From an uncultured Planctomycetota bacterium (GTDB lineage Bacteria > Planctomycetota > Brocadiia > CAIUPP01): a DNA stretch of 64,000 nucleotides. The DNA is taken from the NCBI GenBank assembly GCA_903901045.1, contig CAIUPP010000109.1, positions 25,936 to 89,935 of the forward strand, in the 5' to 3' direction. The translations under genes and the position numbers were made by a program. This document shows, piece after piece, positions 44,503 through 53,475 of this stretch (its first letter is position 1; each line of letters begins with the position of its first letter). A model generated the notes under the pieces. The model worked only from the letters and a program-made list of their open reading frames with translations, had not been told where the DNA came from and ran no database searches.

Positions 44503-45702
44503 CTAATGCGCGCCGCTACGGCCGTGGTCGCGATAGTACCTCAGCCCCTCCAGCAGCGCCGTCATGTTCTCCCAAGGCACCCCGGGAGTGATGGAACTGC
44601 TGCCGGCGAGAAAGAGGCCTGTTTTCGGGCCGTTGTCGACGAGCCACTTCAATTGCTTCTTCACGTCCGCCGGTTTGCCGTGAGGCAGCGTGTCCGTGAC
44701 TGAGACGCCGGCGACGATGATGGGGGCCTGCCCCTCCCTCGTCTTCATACGGCAGATCTTCTCGTAATCCATGCCGGCTTCGTACTGGAAGCCCTGGAAG
44801 CCGCGGATGCCGACATCGAGGAGTCGCGGCACCATCTGCATCAGGTTCCCATCGCAGTGCCAGATCATGCGGACGTCCGTCTTGATCATCGGCTCCAGAC
44901 AGCGGACGAAGTGAGGGAACCATATCCTGTCCAGTGACTGGATATCCACCAGCGTGCCGCGCGAGTCGGCCATATCGTGGTCGAGGCGGTACAGCGGCGG
45001 CAGGTTGCCTTCGCGGCATGCGCGGGCCGCTGCGCGATTGCCCAACAGAGCCAGGTCCGCCTGCAGAGAGAAATGTTTTTCAATCACGTCGGGGTAGAGC
45101 GCATAGGCCATGAAGTAGTTGGCGTATCCATACGCGCCATAGTGGAATACCGGGAAGCCGACAAACCCATAGCCGGTCTTGAGGATGTGTGGGCGCAGAA
45201 CGGCCTGAACCGCCCGTTCGTTCTCCAGGATATTCTGGACGCGTTCCTCCTCGTTGAACTCAATCAGGGCCCTTCGAAGGCCGGGGAAGACGAACCGTTC
45301 CATATGCTCAATCACGTCCTCGGGCGAAACGATGGCCATGCCGTCCAGGACGATCTCGTCCGCGCCGGTCGTGGCCACGCGCCGCGCGCCCTCAAAGCCC
45401 TTGTTCCCCATTGAGAGCGGATTGTCGGGAATCCACTGGTCAAGGAAGCAAGTGCCTGCGGCGTTCTGCATCGCGAGGTAGACGACGGCAGGCGCCGCCT
45501 GATACGCGCCCGGCGGATAACCCGCCAGCCGCTCAATGACGGCATGCTCCATAGGGTGGATCAGCCACGAAGGAATGCCCTTTGTGCGCTTTCCGAGGAG
45601 GGTGTCCAGGGCAAGGCCGGCCGCCGCGGCATCAAGATTGAACGTTTGCTGCCACTGCGCCTTCACGAGCGCTGGCGAACGGGATGACCTTCCTTGCGCC
45701 AC
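44503..45702 (-). CDS. Uroporphyrinogen decarboxylase (URO-D) family protein, cluster B
   Basis: The 399-residue URO-D-fold protein is divergent from that of cluster A. MIWHCDGNLMQMVPRLLDVGIRGFQGFQ is the equivalent of the conserved H-x-DGN segment, and the C-terminal FLAGSSSITPGVPWENM is typical of the branch. It has an N-terminal extension of about 30 residues. A URO-D-like gene in both clusters suggests a shared step, possibly one-carbon or methyl handling or a decarboxylation. It sits between the hydrolase and the ceramidase-like gene in the operon. Confidence 0.83.
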   Translation of the reverse strand: MAQGRSSRSPALVKAQWQQTFNLDAAAAGLALDTLLGKRTKGIPSWLIHPMEHAVIERLAGYPPGAYQAAPAVVYLAMQNAAGTCFLDQWIPDNPLSMGNKGFEGARRVATTGADEIVLDGMAIVSPEDVIEHMERFVFPGLRRALIEFNEEERVQNILENERAVQAVLRPHILKTGYGFVGFPVFHYGAYGYANYFMAYALYPDVIEKHFSLQADLALLGNRAAARACREGNLPPLYRLDHDMADSRGTLVDIQSLDRIWFPHFVRCLEPMIKTDVRMIWHCDGNLMQMVPRLLDVGIRGFQGFQYEAGMDYEKICRMKTREGQAPIIVAGVSVTDTLPHGKPADVKKQLKWLVDNGPKTGLFLAGSSSITPGVPWENMTALLEGLRYYRDHGRSGAH

Positions 45703-45737
45703 GACATTGCCTCCTGACCTGGACAGTGGGGCAGCCC

Positions 45738-46517
45738 CTACGCATTCAGCAGATACTTCTTGAAGAACCCCTCAAACGCATTGGCCCCGCCGAGCGGCTC
45801 GCGAGGCTTCGTTCCCGGCATGAATGCGGTATGGTCCGCGCCGGGGACAATAATCGCCTCTGCGGCGACGCCTGCTTTGCAGAGCGCCTCGGTGAACAGG
45901 GTGGACTGGCTTAACGGTACGACGTCGTCGGCGTCGCCGTGGACGGCCAGACAAGGTGGCGCGCCGGCATGGACGTTGAAGAGTGGGGAGCAGTCCCGCG
46001 CGACCGCTCCGCGCTCTTCTGCCGGCCCGCCGAGAAGAGCTTCCACATCTTGGCGATATTGAGGCTTTTGCTTCAACCAGAGGGACACATCGCTAATCCC
46101 GCAGACCGGCAGAATGCAGCGCACGGCGTATCTGGCCCCAGCCCGGCGCGCCGCCTTGAGCCCGACCAGTGCGGCAAGATGCGCGCCCGCCGAGGCGCCT
46201 GTCAGCCCGATGCGCTGAGCATCCAGCCGATGGGCGCGCGCGTTGTCGGCAATCCAGTCAAGCACGGCAAACAGGTCCTCTTCCTGCGCAGGATGGGGAT
46301 GGGTCACGGTCAGACGGTAGTTGGGAAGGAGTGCTGCGATACTTGCGTTAACGAGGAAAGGGGCGTAATCGCGGATGATCTCTTTGGTCCCATCCTGCCA
46401 TCCGCCGCCATGAATGCAGACGACCACGGGGAAGGGGCCGGGCCCGGCAGGCGTTATCAGATCGAGCAGTCCTCGGTCGCTGCCAGGACGGTAGACGATA
46501 TTCTTGTTCTCAGTCAT
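45738..46517 (-). CDS. Alpha/beta hydrolase (BD-FAE/esterase type)
   Basis: The 259-residue protein has an oxyanion HGGGW loop (VVVCIHGGGWQDG), a nucleophile elbow GLTGASAGAHLAAL with the catalytic Ser, the Asp in HGDADDVVP and the His in GADHTAFM, all in family order. It is probably a cytoplasmic deacetylase or esterase for sugar or aryl esters. The ORF opens at 46631, but MTENKNIVYRPG at 46517 overlaps the upstream stop by the ATGA pattern, a typical coupled start, so I chose it. Confidence 0.87.
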   Translation of the reverse strand: MTENKNIVYRPGSDRGLLDLITPAGPGPFPVVVCIHGGGWQDGTKEIIRDYAPFLVNASIAALLPNYRLTVTHPHPAQEEDLFAVLDWIADNARAHRLDAQRIGLTGASAGAHLAALVGLKAARRAGARYAVRCILPVCGISDVSLWLKQKPQYRQDVEALLGGPAEERGAVARDCSPLFNVHAGAPPCLAVHGDADDVVPLSQSTLFTEALCKAGVAAEAIIVPGADHTAFMPGTKPREPLGGANAFEGFFKKYLLNA

Positions 46518-47632
46518 ACCCTGTCCAACTCCGGAATGGAAATCGGCAGGGGAAGCAGCGCAGAAAGCCCCCCGAGGCATCCGGCGCCGGAAGGCGGTCC
46601 ACCCAATAGCAGGCGTATCGCCGCGTGGCATTCAATTTCCATGTGCTGAGCGACCTTGTCGCGGGTTACGTCGAGGAGGCCCGACTGCCAGTGGATTCCC
46701 GCTACGTCCACTTCGTTGCCGTAACGCACGCCGATTGAGAATGCAAAGTCGCGGAGTTCGAGGGCGCCGGCCTTCCTCTGGAGCATGGGCTGAAACGCCT
46801 TGAGCAGCGCGTAGCAGTTATTGATGCGGAACATCCCTTCCGGGCTGATGGTCCAGGACTCCGCCGGAACAAGAAGCCGTGCGACGCGTTCTTCGTCGTG
46901 CACGGTTGCCGCCGCCTGCGCCTTCTGGAGGGAATTCCGCCGCATAGCCGCCATGATGAGGGAGGGCTCTCGTCCGGAAGCGGACACCACTTCGCGGACG
47001 ACGAGCCGGTCTTCCCGGGTCCAGCCGCACAGGTAGCCATGAGCGCCGATCCACAACCGGACTTCCGGACGGCGCACGCCGATGGGATGCCAATCGCTGC
47101 GGAGCACCCGGAACAACTGGCCGGCGTGCAACGGCTTGATCTCCGACTTTGCTTCCTCGGCCGTGACTTCGCGAATGGCCGGGTCGGGGGCGACGCCAGC
47201 CTTCGTGAAGGAGTGTTCCGTGAATTCCATCGAGACGCGCTCTCCGGCAGACTCATAGCCAAAAGGGGCATATCGTTGACGGAACCCCCATAGCGCAGAA
47301 AGAGGCATGCCCAGTTCCTGCATTCGGACGATCAAGTGCCGGAGCAACTCCTGCATATGTCCCTGGCCGCGCTCCTCAGGCAACGTTCCGATGCCGCCGA
47401 TCCCGCCCACAACCAGTTCGACCCCCTCCGCCATCACCCGAAGTGGGAACAGACCGGCGTGAGCGACGATCCGGCCGTTCTTCTCAATGACATGGAAGCA
47501 GTCCAGGGGAGTCCGGTCGGGATCGTATATGGTGGGATAGTGCAGGGTGAACCAGCCGGGCTGAAAACCATAGCACCTCTCCAGGAACCGCATGAAGTCG
47601 TCCCATTCCTGGCGTTTCACATTCCGGATCAC
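46514..47632 (-). CDS. GNAT-family N-acetyltransferase (Eis-like)
   Basis: The 372-residue protein has GNAT motif A, GIGTLPEERGQGHMQELLRHLI, near residue 80, after an N-terminal strand pattern typical of Eis-type enzymes. A second GNAT-like half and a sterol-carrier-like C-terminus follow. It would use acetyl-CoA; the acceptor could be an amino sugar or a small molecule. It starts with GTG, with AAGGGA about 10 nt upstream. Its stop overlaps the hydrolase start (ATGA), so translation is coupled. Confidence 0.82.
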   Translation of the reverse strand: MIRNVKRQEWDDFMRFLERCYGFQPGWFTLHYPTIYDPDRTPLDCFHVIEKNGRIVAHAGLFPLRVMAEGVELVVGGIGGIGTLPEERGQGHMQELLRHLIVRMQELGMPLSALWGFRQRYAPFGYESAGERVSMEFTEHSFTKAGVAPDPAIREVTAEEAKSEIKPLHAGQLFRVLRSDWHPIGVRRPEVRLWIGAHGYLCGWTREDRLVVREVVSASGREPSLIMAAMRRNSLQKAQAAATVHDEERVARLLVPAESWTISPEGMFRINNCYALLKAFQPMLQRKAGALELRDFAFSIGVRYGNEVDVAGIHWQSGLLDVTRDKVAQHMEIECHAAIRLLLGGPPSGAGCLGGLSALLPLPISIPELDRV

Positions 47633-47668
47633 GTGCGTGTCGTCCCTTCCATCCCTGCGGTTACCGAA

Positions 47669-49651
47669 TTAATCCTCGAACACAATCATGGCATATCCCG
47701 GAACAACCGGGACCTTCACTTGGACGTAATTCTCGACCATCGCGAATTCGAGCTTCTGGCGCGTCGGGGCAAGGTAGACTTGCTTGGGCGGACGGCCGTC
47801 CACCCGCAGGCTCAGGCGGACGTTGGAAAGCACAATGGGTTCTTCGATCATGTCCGTCCGCTCGCCGCGGCGCTCCGGCACGTACGAGAGCAAATGCACC
47901 ATTCGGCGACCGGGCTGTCCGGTGACCGTCGCGCGAGCGAAGGAGGGCAGGTCCGGCGCTTTCACCAGCGGATCCGACAGGAGCATTGCCAACAGGTTTG
48001 CCACCAGTTGCCGCATGGGGATCGGCGCGTGCCGGTAGTACGCGGTGAACACCGGATGACTCACGTGCGCGACCGCTCCGCGGCGCGTGACGGCCGCCCG
48101 GTCGGTGGCCTTGTCCGGCGGAAGGTAGACAAAGCCGTGCTCGCCATCCCAATGCCGGCTATAGTAAGGCGCCATGATATGAGCGAGGACGTCCGTCTTG
48201 TCCAGCGGCCGGATCGCCGTCCCGCGCTCGTAGAGAGTGATGGGCATATCGGGCATGTTCCGGGAAATCTCCGGTCCCATCAAAATGTACGCGGGGTCAA
48301 ACGGGTCTTCCCCCTCGAACTCCAGCCCCCATTCCTTGAGCGCGAACCCCTTCTTCTGCGGATCGAGGCCGGACCATCCGGTCGAAAGCACAGCTCCTCC
48401 CCTGCGCAAGTGCTCGCGGACCTTACCGGCAGAGGCTTCATCAAGGAGGACTTCGTCGGCCAATACGAGCAGTCGATAGCCTTCCCACGGGGAGCGTTCG
48501 GTGAGGATGTCGAACTGCGCCTTGGTCTCTGCAAGCAGGCGCGCCGCACCTTGACAGGGCAGCCATGCGCGCTCGTGCGCGTCCGCATGCGTGTGGTTGA
48601 AAGCCCCTTTCGGGGGGATGACGGCCATGTCCACCAGCGACTGGGCCTGGTTCAGCCACGGCTCCAACGCCTGCAGACGCGTATACACGCGCTTGACCAG
48701 GTCAGAGACGGCGCGGTTGATGTCGCCCCGCGGGTGAACGTGATCGCCGACGCAGACGCGCATGCCATGCGAGAGGCCGTCGAGACAGTCGTACTCCAGG
48801 CTGGACTCCGTGCGGATGCCCCCGAAATCCCCCCAGGACTTGTGGAAGCGGCCGGTCATGTTGAACACCGGCTTGCCCAGTGTCCGCATGTAACGCGCAT
48901 AGGCCGGACGCGCATCGTACCCCCAGCCGCCGGTCGGCAGGCATTCGTACTCCAGGTGACTGCACCACTCCAACTGGTCCTCGTAGTTGATCCCGTTGAA
49001 GTGGAGGAGCAACTCGGGCCGGATCGTCCGCGCCGCCTCGGCGATCCGCCGGGTCATGCGCACGCGCGAGACATTGGCGAATTCATCGAGCGCGTATTTG
49101 TCCTTCCAGTCCATCCCCAGCTGTTTCATCTCGCGTACGCATTCCTCTCCCACGCAGGGGGGCTGGCGCATGCAATCGAGAAACAGCCCGGCTACGGGAT
49201 AGCCCTGGACAATCTCGCGGACCATCTCCAATACGTGGTCGCCATACCCGCTGTTGTAGCACATCATGCGGAAGAAGGAGTTCAAGCGATCAGGGCCGTA
49301 CGTGTATCCCTGCTGCGTCAGGATCAGCCATTCCCGGTGGCGCAGCCCCTCTTCATGGCTGAGACCGACGTTGACGTAGGCCGTCAGGGCAATCTCTTTC
49401 GACCGGCATGCCTCCGCCAGCTTTCCGAAGAGATCATACTGGAGGGAAGGATGCCGAATGCCCACCTTCGTGTCATAGTAGGCCATCCCCTGATTGCAGC
49501 GCGCAGGAAACACGATGTAATCCGCCCCGCACGCCTTGACTCGGTCGGTGAATGCATCGACGTCGAAGTTCGCCCCCACGTCGGGGCAGGCCGGCATCGT
49601 GTGAAAATCGAAGAAAAGGTACCATTTCGGTTCGCGCGCGGGACGCATCAT
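47669..49651 (-). CDS. Glycoside hydrolase-like protein (GHL6-type TIM barrel)
   Basis: The 660-residue protein has no signal peptide. Residues about 10-350 form a TIM barrel starting WYLFFDFHTMPACPDVGANF, with GADYIVFPARCNQGMAYYDT, the strand GLFLDCMRQPPCVGEE and ELLLHFNGINYED. This resembles the hypothetical glycosyl hydrolase family 6 (GHL6), which is related to alpha-L-fucosidases. Residues about 390-560 look like a beta-galactosidase trimerisation/GATase-like domain (LLVLADEVLLDEASAGKVREHL), and the C-terminus is a beta-sandwich. It would act on an imported oligosaccharide. It is the first gene after the GntR regulator, 37 nt away. Confidence 0.78.
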   Translation of the reverse strand: MMRPAREPKWYLFFDFHTMPACPDVGANFDVDAFTDRVKACGADYIVFPARCNQGMAYYDTKVGIRHPSLQYDLFGKLAEACRSKEIALTAYVNVGLSHEEGLRHREWLILTQQGYTYGPDRLNSFFRMMCYNSGYGDHVLEMVREIVQGYPVAGLFLDCMRQPPCVGEECVREMKQLGMDWKDKYALDEFANVSRVRMTRRIAEAARTIRPELLLHFNGINYEDQLEWCSHLEYECLPTGGWGYDARPAYARYMRTLGKPVFNMTGRFHKSWGDFGGIRTESSLEYDCLDGLSHGMRVCVGDHVHPRGDINRAVSDLVKRVYTRLQALEPWLNQAQSLVDMAVIPPKGAFNHTHADAHERAWLPCQGAARLLAETKAQFDILTERSPWEGYRLLVLADEVLLDEASAGKVREHLRRGGAVLSTGWSGLDPQKKGFALKEWGLEFEGEDPFDPAYILMGPEISRNMPDMPITLYERGTAIRPLDKTDVLAHIMAPYYSRHWDGEHGFVYLPPDKATDRAAVTRRGAVAHVSHPVFTAYYRHAPIPMRQLVANLLAMLLSDPLVKAPDLPSFARATVTGQPGRRMVHLLSYVPERRGERTDMIEEPIVLSNVRLSLRVDGRPPKQVYLAPTRQKLEFAMVENYVQVKVPVVPGYAMIVFED

Positions 49652-49688
49652 GCCGTCGTCTCCACAGGGGAAAGTCTGTTGCGTGGCC

Positions 49689-50840
49689 TCAGACGCCGAC
49701 GTTCAATGCCAGTCGTTGAGTCGTTTGCCCTTCGACCAAATGCGCGGGCAACAGCCGTTTCATCACCACGTGTGTCTTGCGCTCCACGCGGGATTGAATG
49801 CACTCCCACGCCACCCTCCCCATCATTTCGCGATCCACCAGGCATGTCGTGAACTTCACATTCTGGGAGGACGCGGCGGGAACATGGTCGAAGACCACCA
49901 GGCTGATATCCTGAGGCACTCGCAAGCCAGCCTCCAAGCAGGCCTGATACAGGTTTATCGCGGGGATGTGCGCCGGCACGAAGATCGCTGTCGGACGCGA
50001 GGGCTCGCGAAGGAAATCATGCAGGTCACGCGCGCCCTTGTTGGAGATACGGTCGTCCTCCCCGACGTCAACCACCAACTGGCAGGACGGATCAACGGGA
50101 AGGCCTCGGTTTGTCAGCGCATCGGACCAGCCGAGCAACCGCTCCCTGATGCCTACGGGGGGTGTCGGCTTCCCCTCGAAGCGCGGCGCCACGGTGCCAA
50201 GACGGGTGTGCCCGAGTCGCAGCAGATGATCCGCCGCCAACTGTCCGCTCCCGTAGTTGTCCGGCACCACGGAATCGAACAGGTTGCTCATTGCGGGGTA
50301 GTCCATCAGCACGCTGGGAACGCCGAGCAGCTCACACTCCTCGGCCAGCGCTTCCCCCTCATGTCCCGAGAGGATGATGCCGGCGGGCCGCGCCGTGCCG
50401 CTTTCCCGCAGGTGCGCAAGGTGCCGCCGCAGCGAGTCCCCCAACTGTATGACAATGTTCCACCCGGCGGCCAGCGCGGCGTCCTCGGCCCCTTTGTACA
50501 TCTCGTAGAACCACGGATGCTGAACCAGCATGTCGGGCAGCGCCCACTCGAATACGCCACCGAAGATGACGGTGTTCGTCACCACTCTTCCGGCTGTGAC
50601 CCGCTCGGACGACTTGACCACGAGAGTCCCGCCGCGGCCCTTTCGCCGCAGGATGCCCTCGGCGGCGATGCGCGCCAGAGCTTTGCGCAGCGTGCCCCTG
50701 CTCACGAGGTACTTCCGGGATAGCTCGCGCTCCGGCAACAGACGGTCGCCGGGCATCAGGTTTCCGCGCTCGATTTGTAGCCGGATGGCGCGTTCCACCG
50801 TTTCCACGGGGCCGAATGAATTCTTTATCTCCTGCGGCAT
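49689..50840 (-). CDS. GntR/LacI hybrid transcription regulator (cluster B)
   Basis: The 383-residue regulator has an N-terminal GntR winged helix (PGDRLLPERELSRKYLVSRGTLRKALARI, residues about 30-58). It is fused to a LacI-type sugar-binding domain (about 85-370, with GIILSGHEGEAL, NYGSGQLAADHLLRLGH and PQDISLVVFD). This is the AraR-like architecture. It is divergent from the prepilin gene. Its own promoter (TTGACA-N17-TATATT) and the GTACC sites next to the prepilin promoter suggest dual control. AGGAGA lies upstream of the ATG. Confidence 0.92.
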   Translation of the reverse strand: MPQEIKNSFGPVETVERAIRLQIERGNLMPGDRLLPERELSRKYLVSRGTLRKALARIAAEGILRRKGRGGTLVVKSSERVTAGRVVTNTVIFGGVFEWALPDMLVQHPWFYEMYKGAEDAALAAGWNIVIQLGDSLRRHLAHLRESGTARPAGIILSGHEGEALAEECELLGVPSVLMDYPAMSNLFDSVVPDNYGSGQLAADHLLRLGHTRLGTVAPRFEGKPTPPVGIRERLLGWSDALTNRGLPVDPSCQLVVDVGEDDRISNKGARDLHDFLREPSRPTAIFVPAHIPAINLYQACLEAGLRVPQDISLVVFDHVPAASSQNVKFTTCLVDREMMGRVAWECIQSRVERKTHVVMKRLLPAHLVEGQTTQRLALNVGV

Positions 50841-50868
50841 CGATGGTCTCCTATTGGTCTACGGATGC

Positions 50869-50897
50869 AATATATCACGTTGCGGCCTATATGTCAA
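50869..50897 (-). promoter_or_regulatory. Promoter of the GntR-led minus-strand operon
   Basis: On the minus strand TTGACA (50897-50892), a 17-nt spacer and TATATT (50874-50869) are near-perfect. Transcription starts about 20 nt before the GntR start codon and probably covers the six genes down to 43154. Confidence 0.8.
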
Positions 50898-50937
50898 GAC
50901 ACTTCAAGCGAAATAGGGCTATAGTGCGAAAATACTC

Positions 50938-50966
50938 TTGACATTCCGCAAATGCAGTGCTATAGT
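50938..50966 (+). promoter_or_regulatory. Promoter of the cluster B prepilin gene
   Basis: TTGACA (50938-50943), a 17-nt spacer and TATAGT (50961-50966) are near-perfect. A second TATAGT-like sequence (50930-50935) lies just upstream. Confidence 0.8.
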
Positions 50967-50967
50967 T

Positions 50968-50996
50968 GTACCGTGATGATGTACCGTAGGGGTACC
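50968..50996. promoter_or_regulatory. Candidate operator for the GntR/LacI regulator
   Basis: Starting directly after the prepilin -10 element, GTACCGT occurs twice in direct order (50968, 50981). The second copy forms an inverted pair GTACC-N5-GGTAC (50981-50995). Binding here would block the start site. Confidence 0.55.
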
Positions 50997-51041
50997 AGTG
51001 CGGCTCCGGTCTTTGGTTTGTGATAGAGGGAGGGTGGGAAG

Positions 51042-52427
51042 ATGAACACGCGTATGAAGTGGCTGTCGGCATTTACGTTGATCGAATTGTTAGTAGTGAT
51101 CGCGATAATCGCTATCTTGGCCGGGATGCTTTTGCCGGCTCTGGCGGCGGCAAGGGAGAAGGCGCGCCGCACCTCCTGCCTCAACAACCTTAACCAGATA
51201 AGCAAGGCGCTGGTCTCGTACACCGGGGACTACAGCGACTATCTGCCGTGCTGGCCGAACTACGGCGCTCCGGGGGGAGTTGCAACCTACACCGCCGGAC
51301 TTAAGGGGGGCGCCTCGCAGTCGGTGACGCTCGTGACCTATGCGCCGGACATCACGTATCTCGGGAAGGCCACGCTGCCCTATTCGGCGTACGGCACGAT
51401 TGCCGCTTGCCACAAGCCGACCACTTTGAATAGCTACACCTTTGTAGACGCCACCCTTAACCCCGATACTTCGTTCAAATACTTGAAGACGGCTCCGGTC
51501 GGACTGGGTATGCTGGCCACAGGAGGATACGTCGGGGATATTGGCCTGTTCTTCTGCCCCTCCGTTCAGGACTTGGACGTCAACTTGTTGAGCGTGGGCA
51601 ACAGTTACTTCTCCGGGATCATGGGCCGGCCCTGCCAGAACGCCTATGGCGGATGGTTGAGCACCAGTTCCACGATGCTCAAATCGTTGGGCGGTCGCGA
51701 CGGCCTCGCCCTCATCGCCGGGAACTACGGTGTGCTGACCAATTACAGCCAGGGCGCCTTGAACATGACCCCCTTCTTCCGCGGCAACTGGGCAAACAGG
51801 TACGGTCCCTACTGGACCAATCTGGCCGATTGCGGGCAGGGGATTGGGGTGGGCTGCATGTACGCCTACCGAAACCAGCCGATCTCAGAGATAGAGTACG
51901 CCGCCGGCGAAGTCGCCACCGACAATTACTCGTTCGGATTGCCCTTTACGAAACCGTTCATCACCTGCAACCGGAACTGCCCGCCATTCAAGACCGTCAA
52001 GATGCTGGGTGGCCGGATGATCGTGTCGGACCGGTTCAGCGCCTCCGACTGGAGCCAGGGTGAAACCGTCGCCTCGCGCGCGATGATTCCTGGCGATGGA
52101 TTCTACGTCCACAAGGACGGTTACAACGTCCTCTATGGCGACGGGAGCGCTCGGTGGTACGGCGATGCCACGCAGCAGATTATCTGGACGCGTAAGGCGG
52201 CGGACACGTCGGCCGGGCCCTATCTGGCATACTGCGGCGGCCTCTCGATGGTCGCGTTCGAGTCGGATATCAATACGTGGTCGCAGGGCGCGCTCCTGCC
52301 GCACCGGTTTGACGTGGCGGCAGGGATCGACATCATGGGCGCAACCTATGACAACGACTGGGATGATACCGGCCTTGTGACGCCCGCCTACCCCAGTCGC
52401 TACAACTCGATGCCGGGCCGGTGGTAG
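51042..52427 (+). CDS. Prepilin-like protein with H-x9-DG motif (cluster B)
   Basis: The 461-residue protein is a paralogue of the one at 30636. It has the prepilin leader [21 protein letters not shown] and [21 protein letters not shown], a long Asn/Ser/Tyr/Gly-rich exported domain, and the motif [19 protein letters not shown] with the full H-x9-DG near residue 361. A prepilin peptidase would process it; assembly into a pseudopilus is expected from the N-terminus only. GGAGGGTGGGAAG lies just before the ATG. It is the first gene on the plus side of cluster B and has its own strong terminator, so it can be made in excess of downstream enzymes. Confidence 0.9.
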   Translation: MNTRMKWLSAFTLIELLVVIAIIAILAGMLLPALAAAREKARRTSCLNNLNQISKALVSYTGDYSDYLPCWPNYGAPGGVATYTAGLKGGASQSVTLVTYAPDITYLGKATLPYSAYGTIAACHKPTTLNSYTFVDATLNPDTSFKYLKTAPVGLGMLATGGYVGDIGLFFCPSVQDLDVNLLSVGNSYFSGIMGRPCQNAYGGWLSTSSTMLKSLGGRDGLALIAGNYGVLTNYSQGALNMTPFFRGNWANRYGPYWTNLADCGQGIGVGCMYAYRNQPISEIEYAAGEVATDNYSFGLPFTKPFITCNRNCPPFKTVKMLGGRMIVSDRFSASDWSQGETVASRAMIPGDGFYVHKDGYNVLYGDGSARWYGDATQQIIWTRKAADTSAGPYLAYCGGLSMVAFESDINTWSQGALLPHRFDVAAGIDIMGATYDNDWDDTGLVTPAYPSRYNSMPGRW

Positions 52428-52482
52428 AAAGCGGCGCGCACGAGGAGCGGTTGTTGATGGACTTGTGCTGTTGAATGAACGA

Positions 52483-52527
52483 AGCTGGCCCCGTCTTCCG
52501 AGGGCGGGGCCAGCTCTCTTCTGTTCT
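52483..52527 (+). terminator. Intrinsic terminator after the prepilin gene
   Basis: AGCTGGCCCCG/CGGGGCCAGCT is a perfect 11-bp stem with an 11-nt loop, followed by CTCTTCTGTTCTT. The U-tract is imperfect, so partial read-through into the downstream operon is likely. Confidence 0.7.
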
Positions 52528-52551
52528 TGGAAGGCACAATGCCGGCAGGAA

Positions 52552-52572
52552 GGTTCACGCCGGTCGTGAACC
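52552..52572. promoter_or_regulatory. Palindrome upstream of the GH42-like operon
   Basis: GGTTCACG-CCGGT-CGTGAACC is a perfect 8+8 inverted repeat 47 nt before the start of the next gene. It is operator-like, but no clear -35/-10 pair was found beside it. Confidence 0.45.
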
Positions 52573-52619
52573 GCCGGTCATCTGGTAAACCCCGGATCAG
52601 ACCGTTGAAGGAGGCCTTG

Positions 52620-53438
52620 ATGAGACACATCGTCTGGTGCTGTGCTCTGTTTGCCCTGTCTATCTTTGCCGTGGAATCCCGCGCCGGAGCGGCTGACCTG
52701 CGGCAACTCGATCCGGCGAACCCCGAAATCTGGGGTACGGATGATTTCCAACTCGCCATTTCCAACCAGGGAACCATCCGCGCCGTCCAAGTGAAGGGCA
52801 AAGAAGTTATCGCGCAAGCCCTGGCGCTGTACACCTTCCCCGTGCCGCCCGGCACGGAAAAGAGCGTTCGCTGTGTTCAGGGGGAAGGTTTCGGTGCGGG
52901 ACCTGGCGGCGAACAGCCCAAGCCGCAAGTGCGCGAGGAGGACGGCAAGCGCATCTTTGAATATGACCGCGTCATCGGCACCAGCCAGATACTTGAAGGC
53001 CACCCGCTCTGCAAGGTGCACGAACAACTCATCGTCACCCCCAAAGGCGAGATTCACGTCCTTTACGAATTTGAGTGGATGGAAACGGTTCGCTGGGATT
53101 CTTTCGGCCAGTTCATCATGTTCAACGAGGAGAACTGCAGGGATCGTGAATACCAGATCAAGGTCAAAGAGCAGTTCTTCACCGGCAAGCTCGACAATGG
53201 GCCGATCACAGAGCGCCAGATTCGCTTCATGCCGTTCGATCAATTGACCATCCGGACCGATCTCGGTCCGGTTCAGTATGTGTGGGAAGCGCCATCCCAG
53301 GCCAGTTTCTACTGGGCCACCGGGTTGATTCAACTGCACATTGCCCCGCCCATTGTCCCGACGACCCCCGGGTCCATCTTCAAGGGGCAGAAGGACCGAA
53401 TGGCATTCCGCATTCTGCTCCCTGTTCCCCAGCAATAG
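52620..53438 (+). CDS. Secreted protein of unknown function
   Basis: The 272-residue protein has a signal peptide (MRHIVWCCALFALSIFAVES, residues 1-20, cleavage near RAGA). The rest is beta-rich with no motif that I can assign; the opening FQLAISNQGTIRAVQVKGKEV suggests a glycan- or galactose-mutarotase-like beta-sandwich. It lies 37 nt before the giant GH42-like gene and may be a substrate-binding or processing partner. The ORF opens at 52527, but AAGGAGG 7 nt before ATG 52620 and the signal peptide fix the start. Confidence 0.7.
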   Translation: MRHIVWCCALFALSIFAVESRAGAADLRQLDPANPEIWGTDDFQLAISNQGTIRAVQVKGKEVIAQALALYTFPVPPGTEKSVRCVQGEGFGAGPGGEQPKPQVREEDGKRIFEYDRVIGTSQILEGHPLCKVHEQLIVTPKGEIHVLYEFEWMETVRWDSFGQFIMFNEENCRDREYQIKVKEQFFTGKLDNGPITERQIRFMPFDQLTIRTDLGPVQYVWEAPSQASFYWATGLIQLHIAPPIVPTTPGSIFKGQKDRMAFRILLPVPQQ

Positions 53439-53475
53439 GTTCGTGGCGCACGTTCCATCTGCCAGGAGATAAGCT

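Noticed and set aside
47336-49852. 838-residue plus-strand ORF opposite the GHL6-like gene
   Set aside because: The minus-strand genes here have domain motifs, coupled starts and ribosome sites. The plus frame has none.
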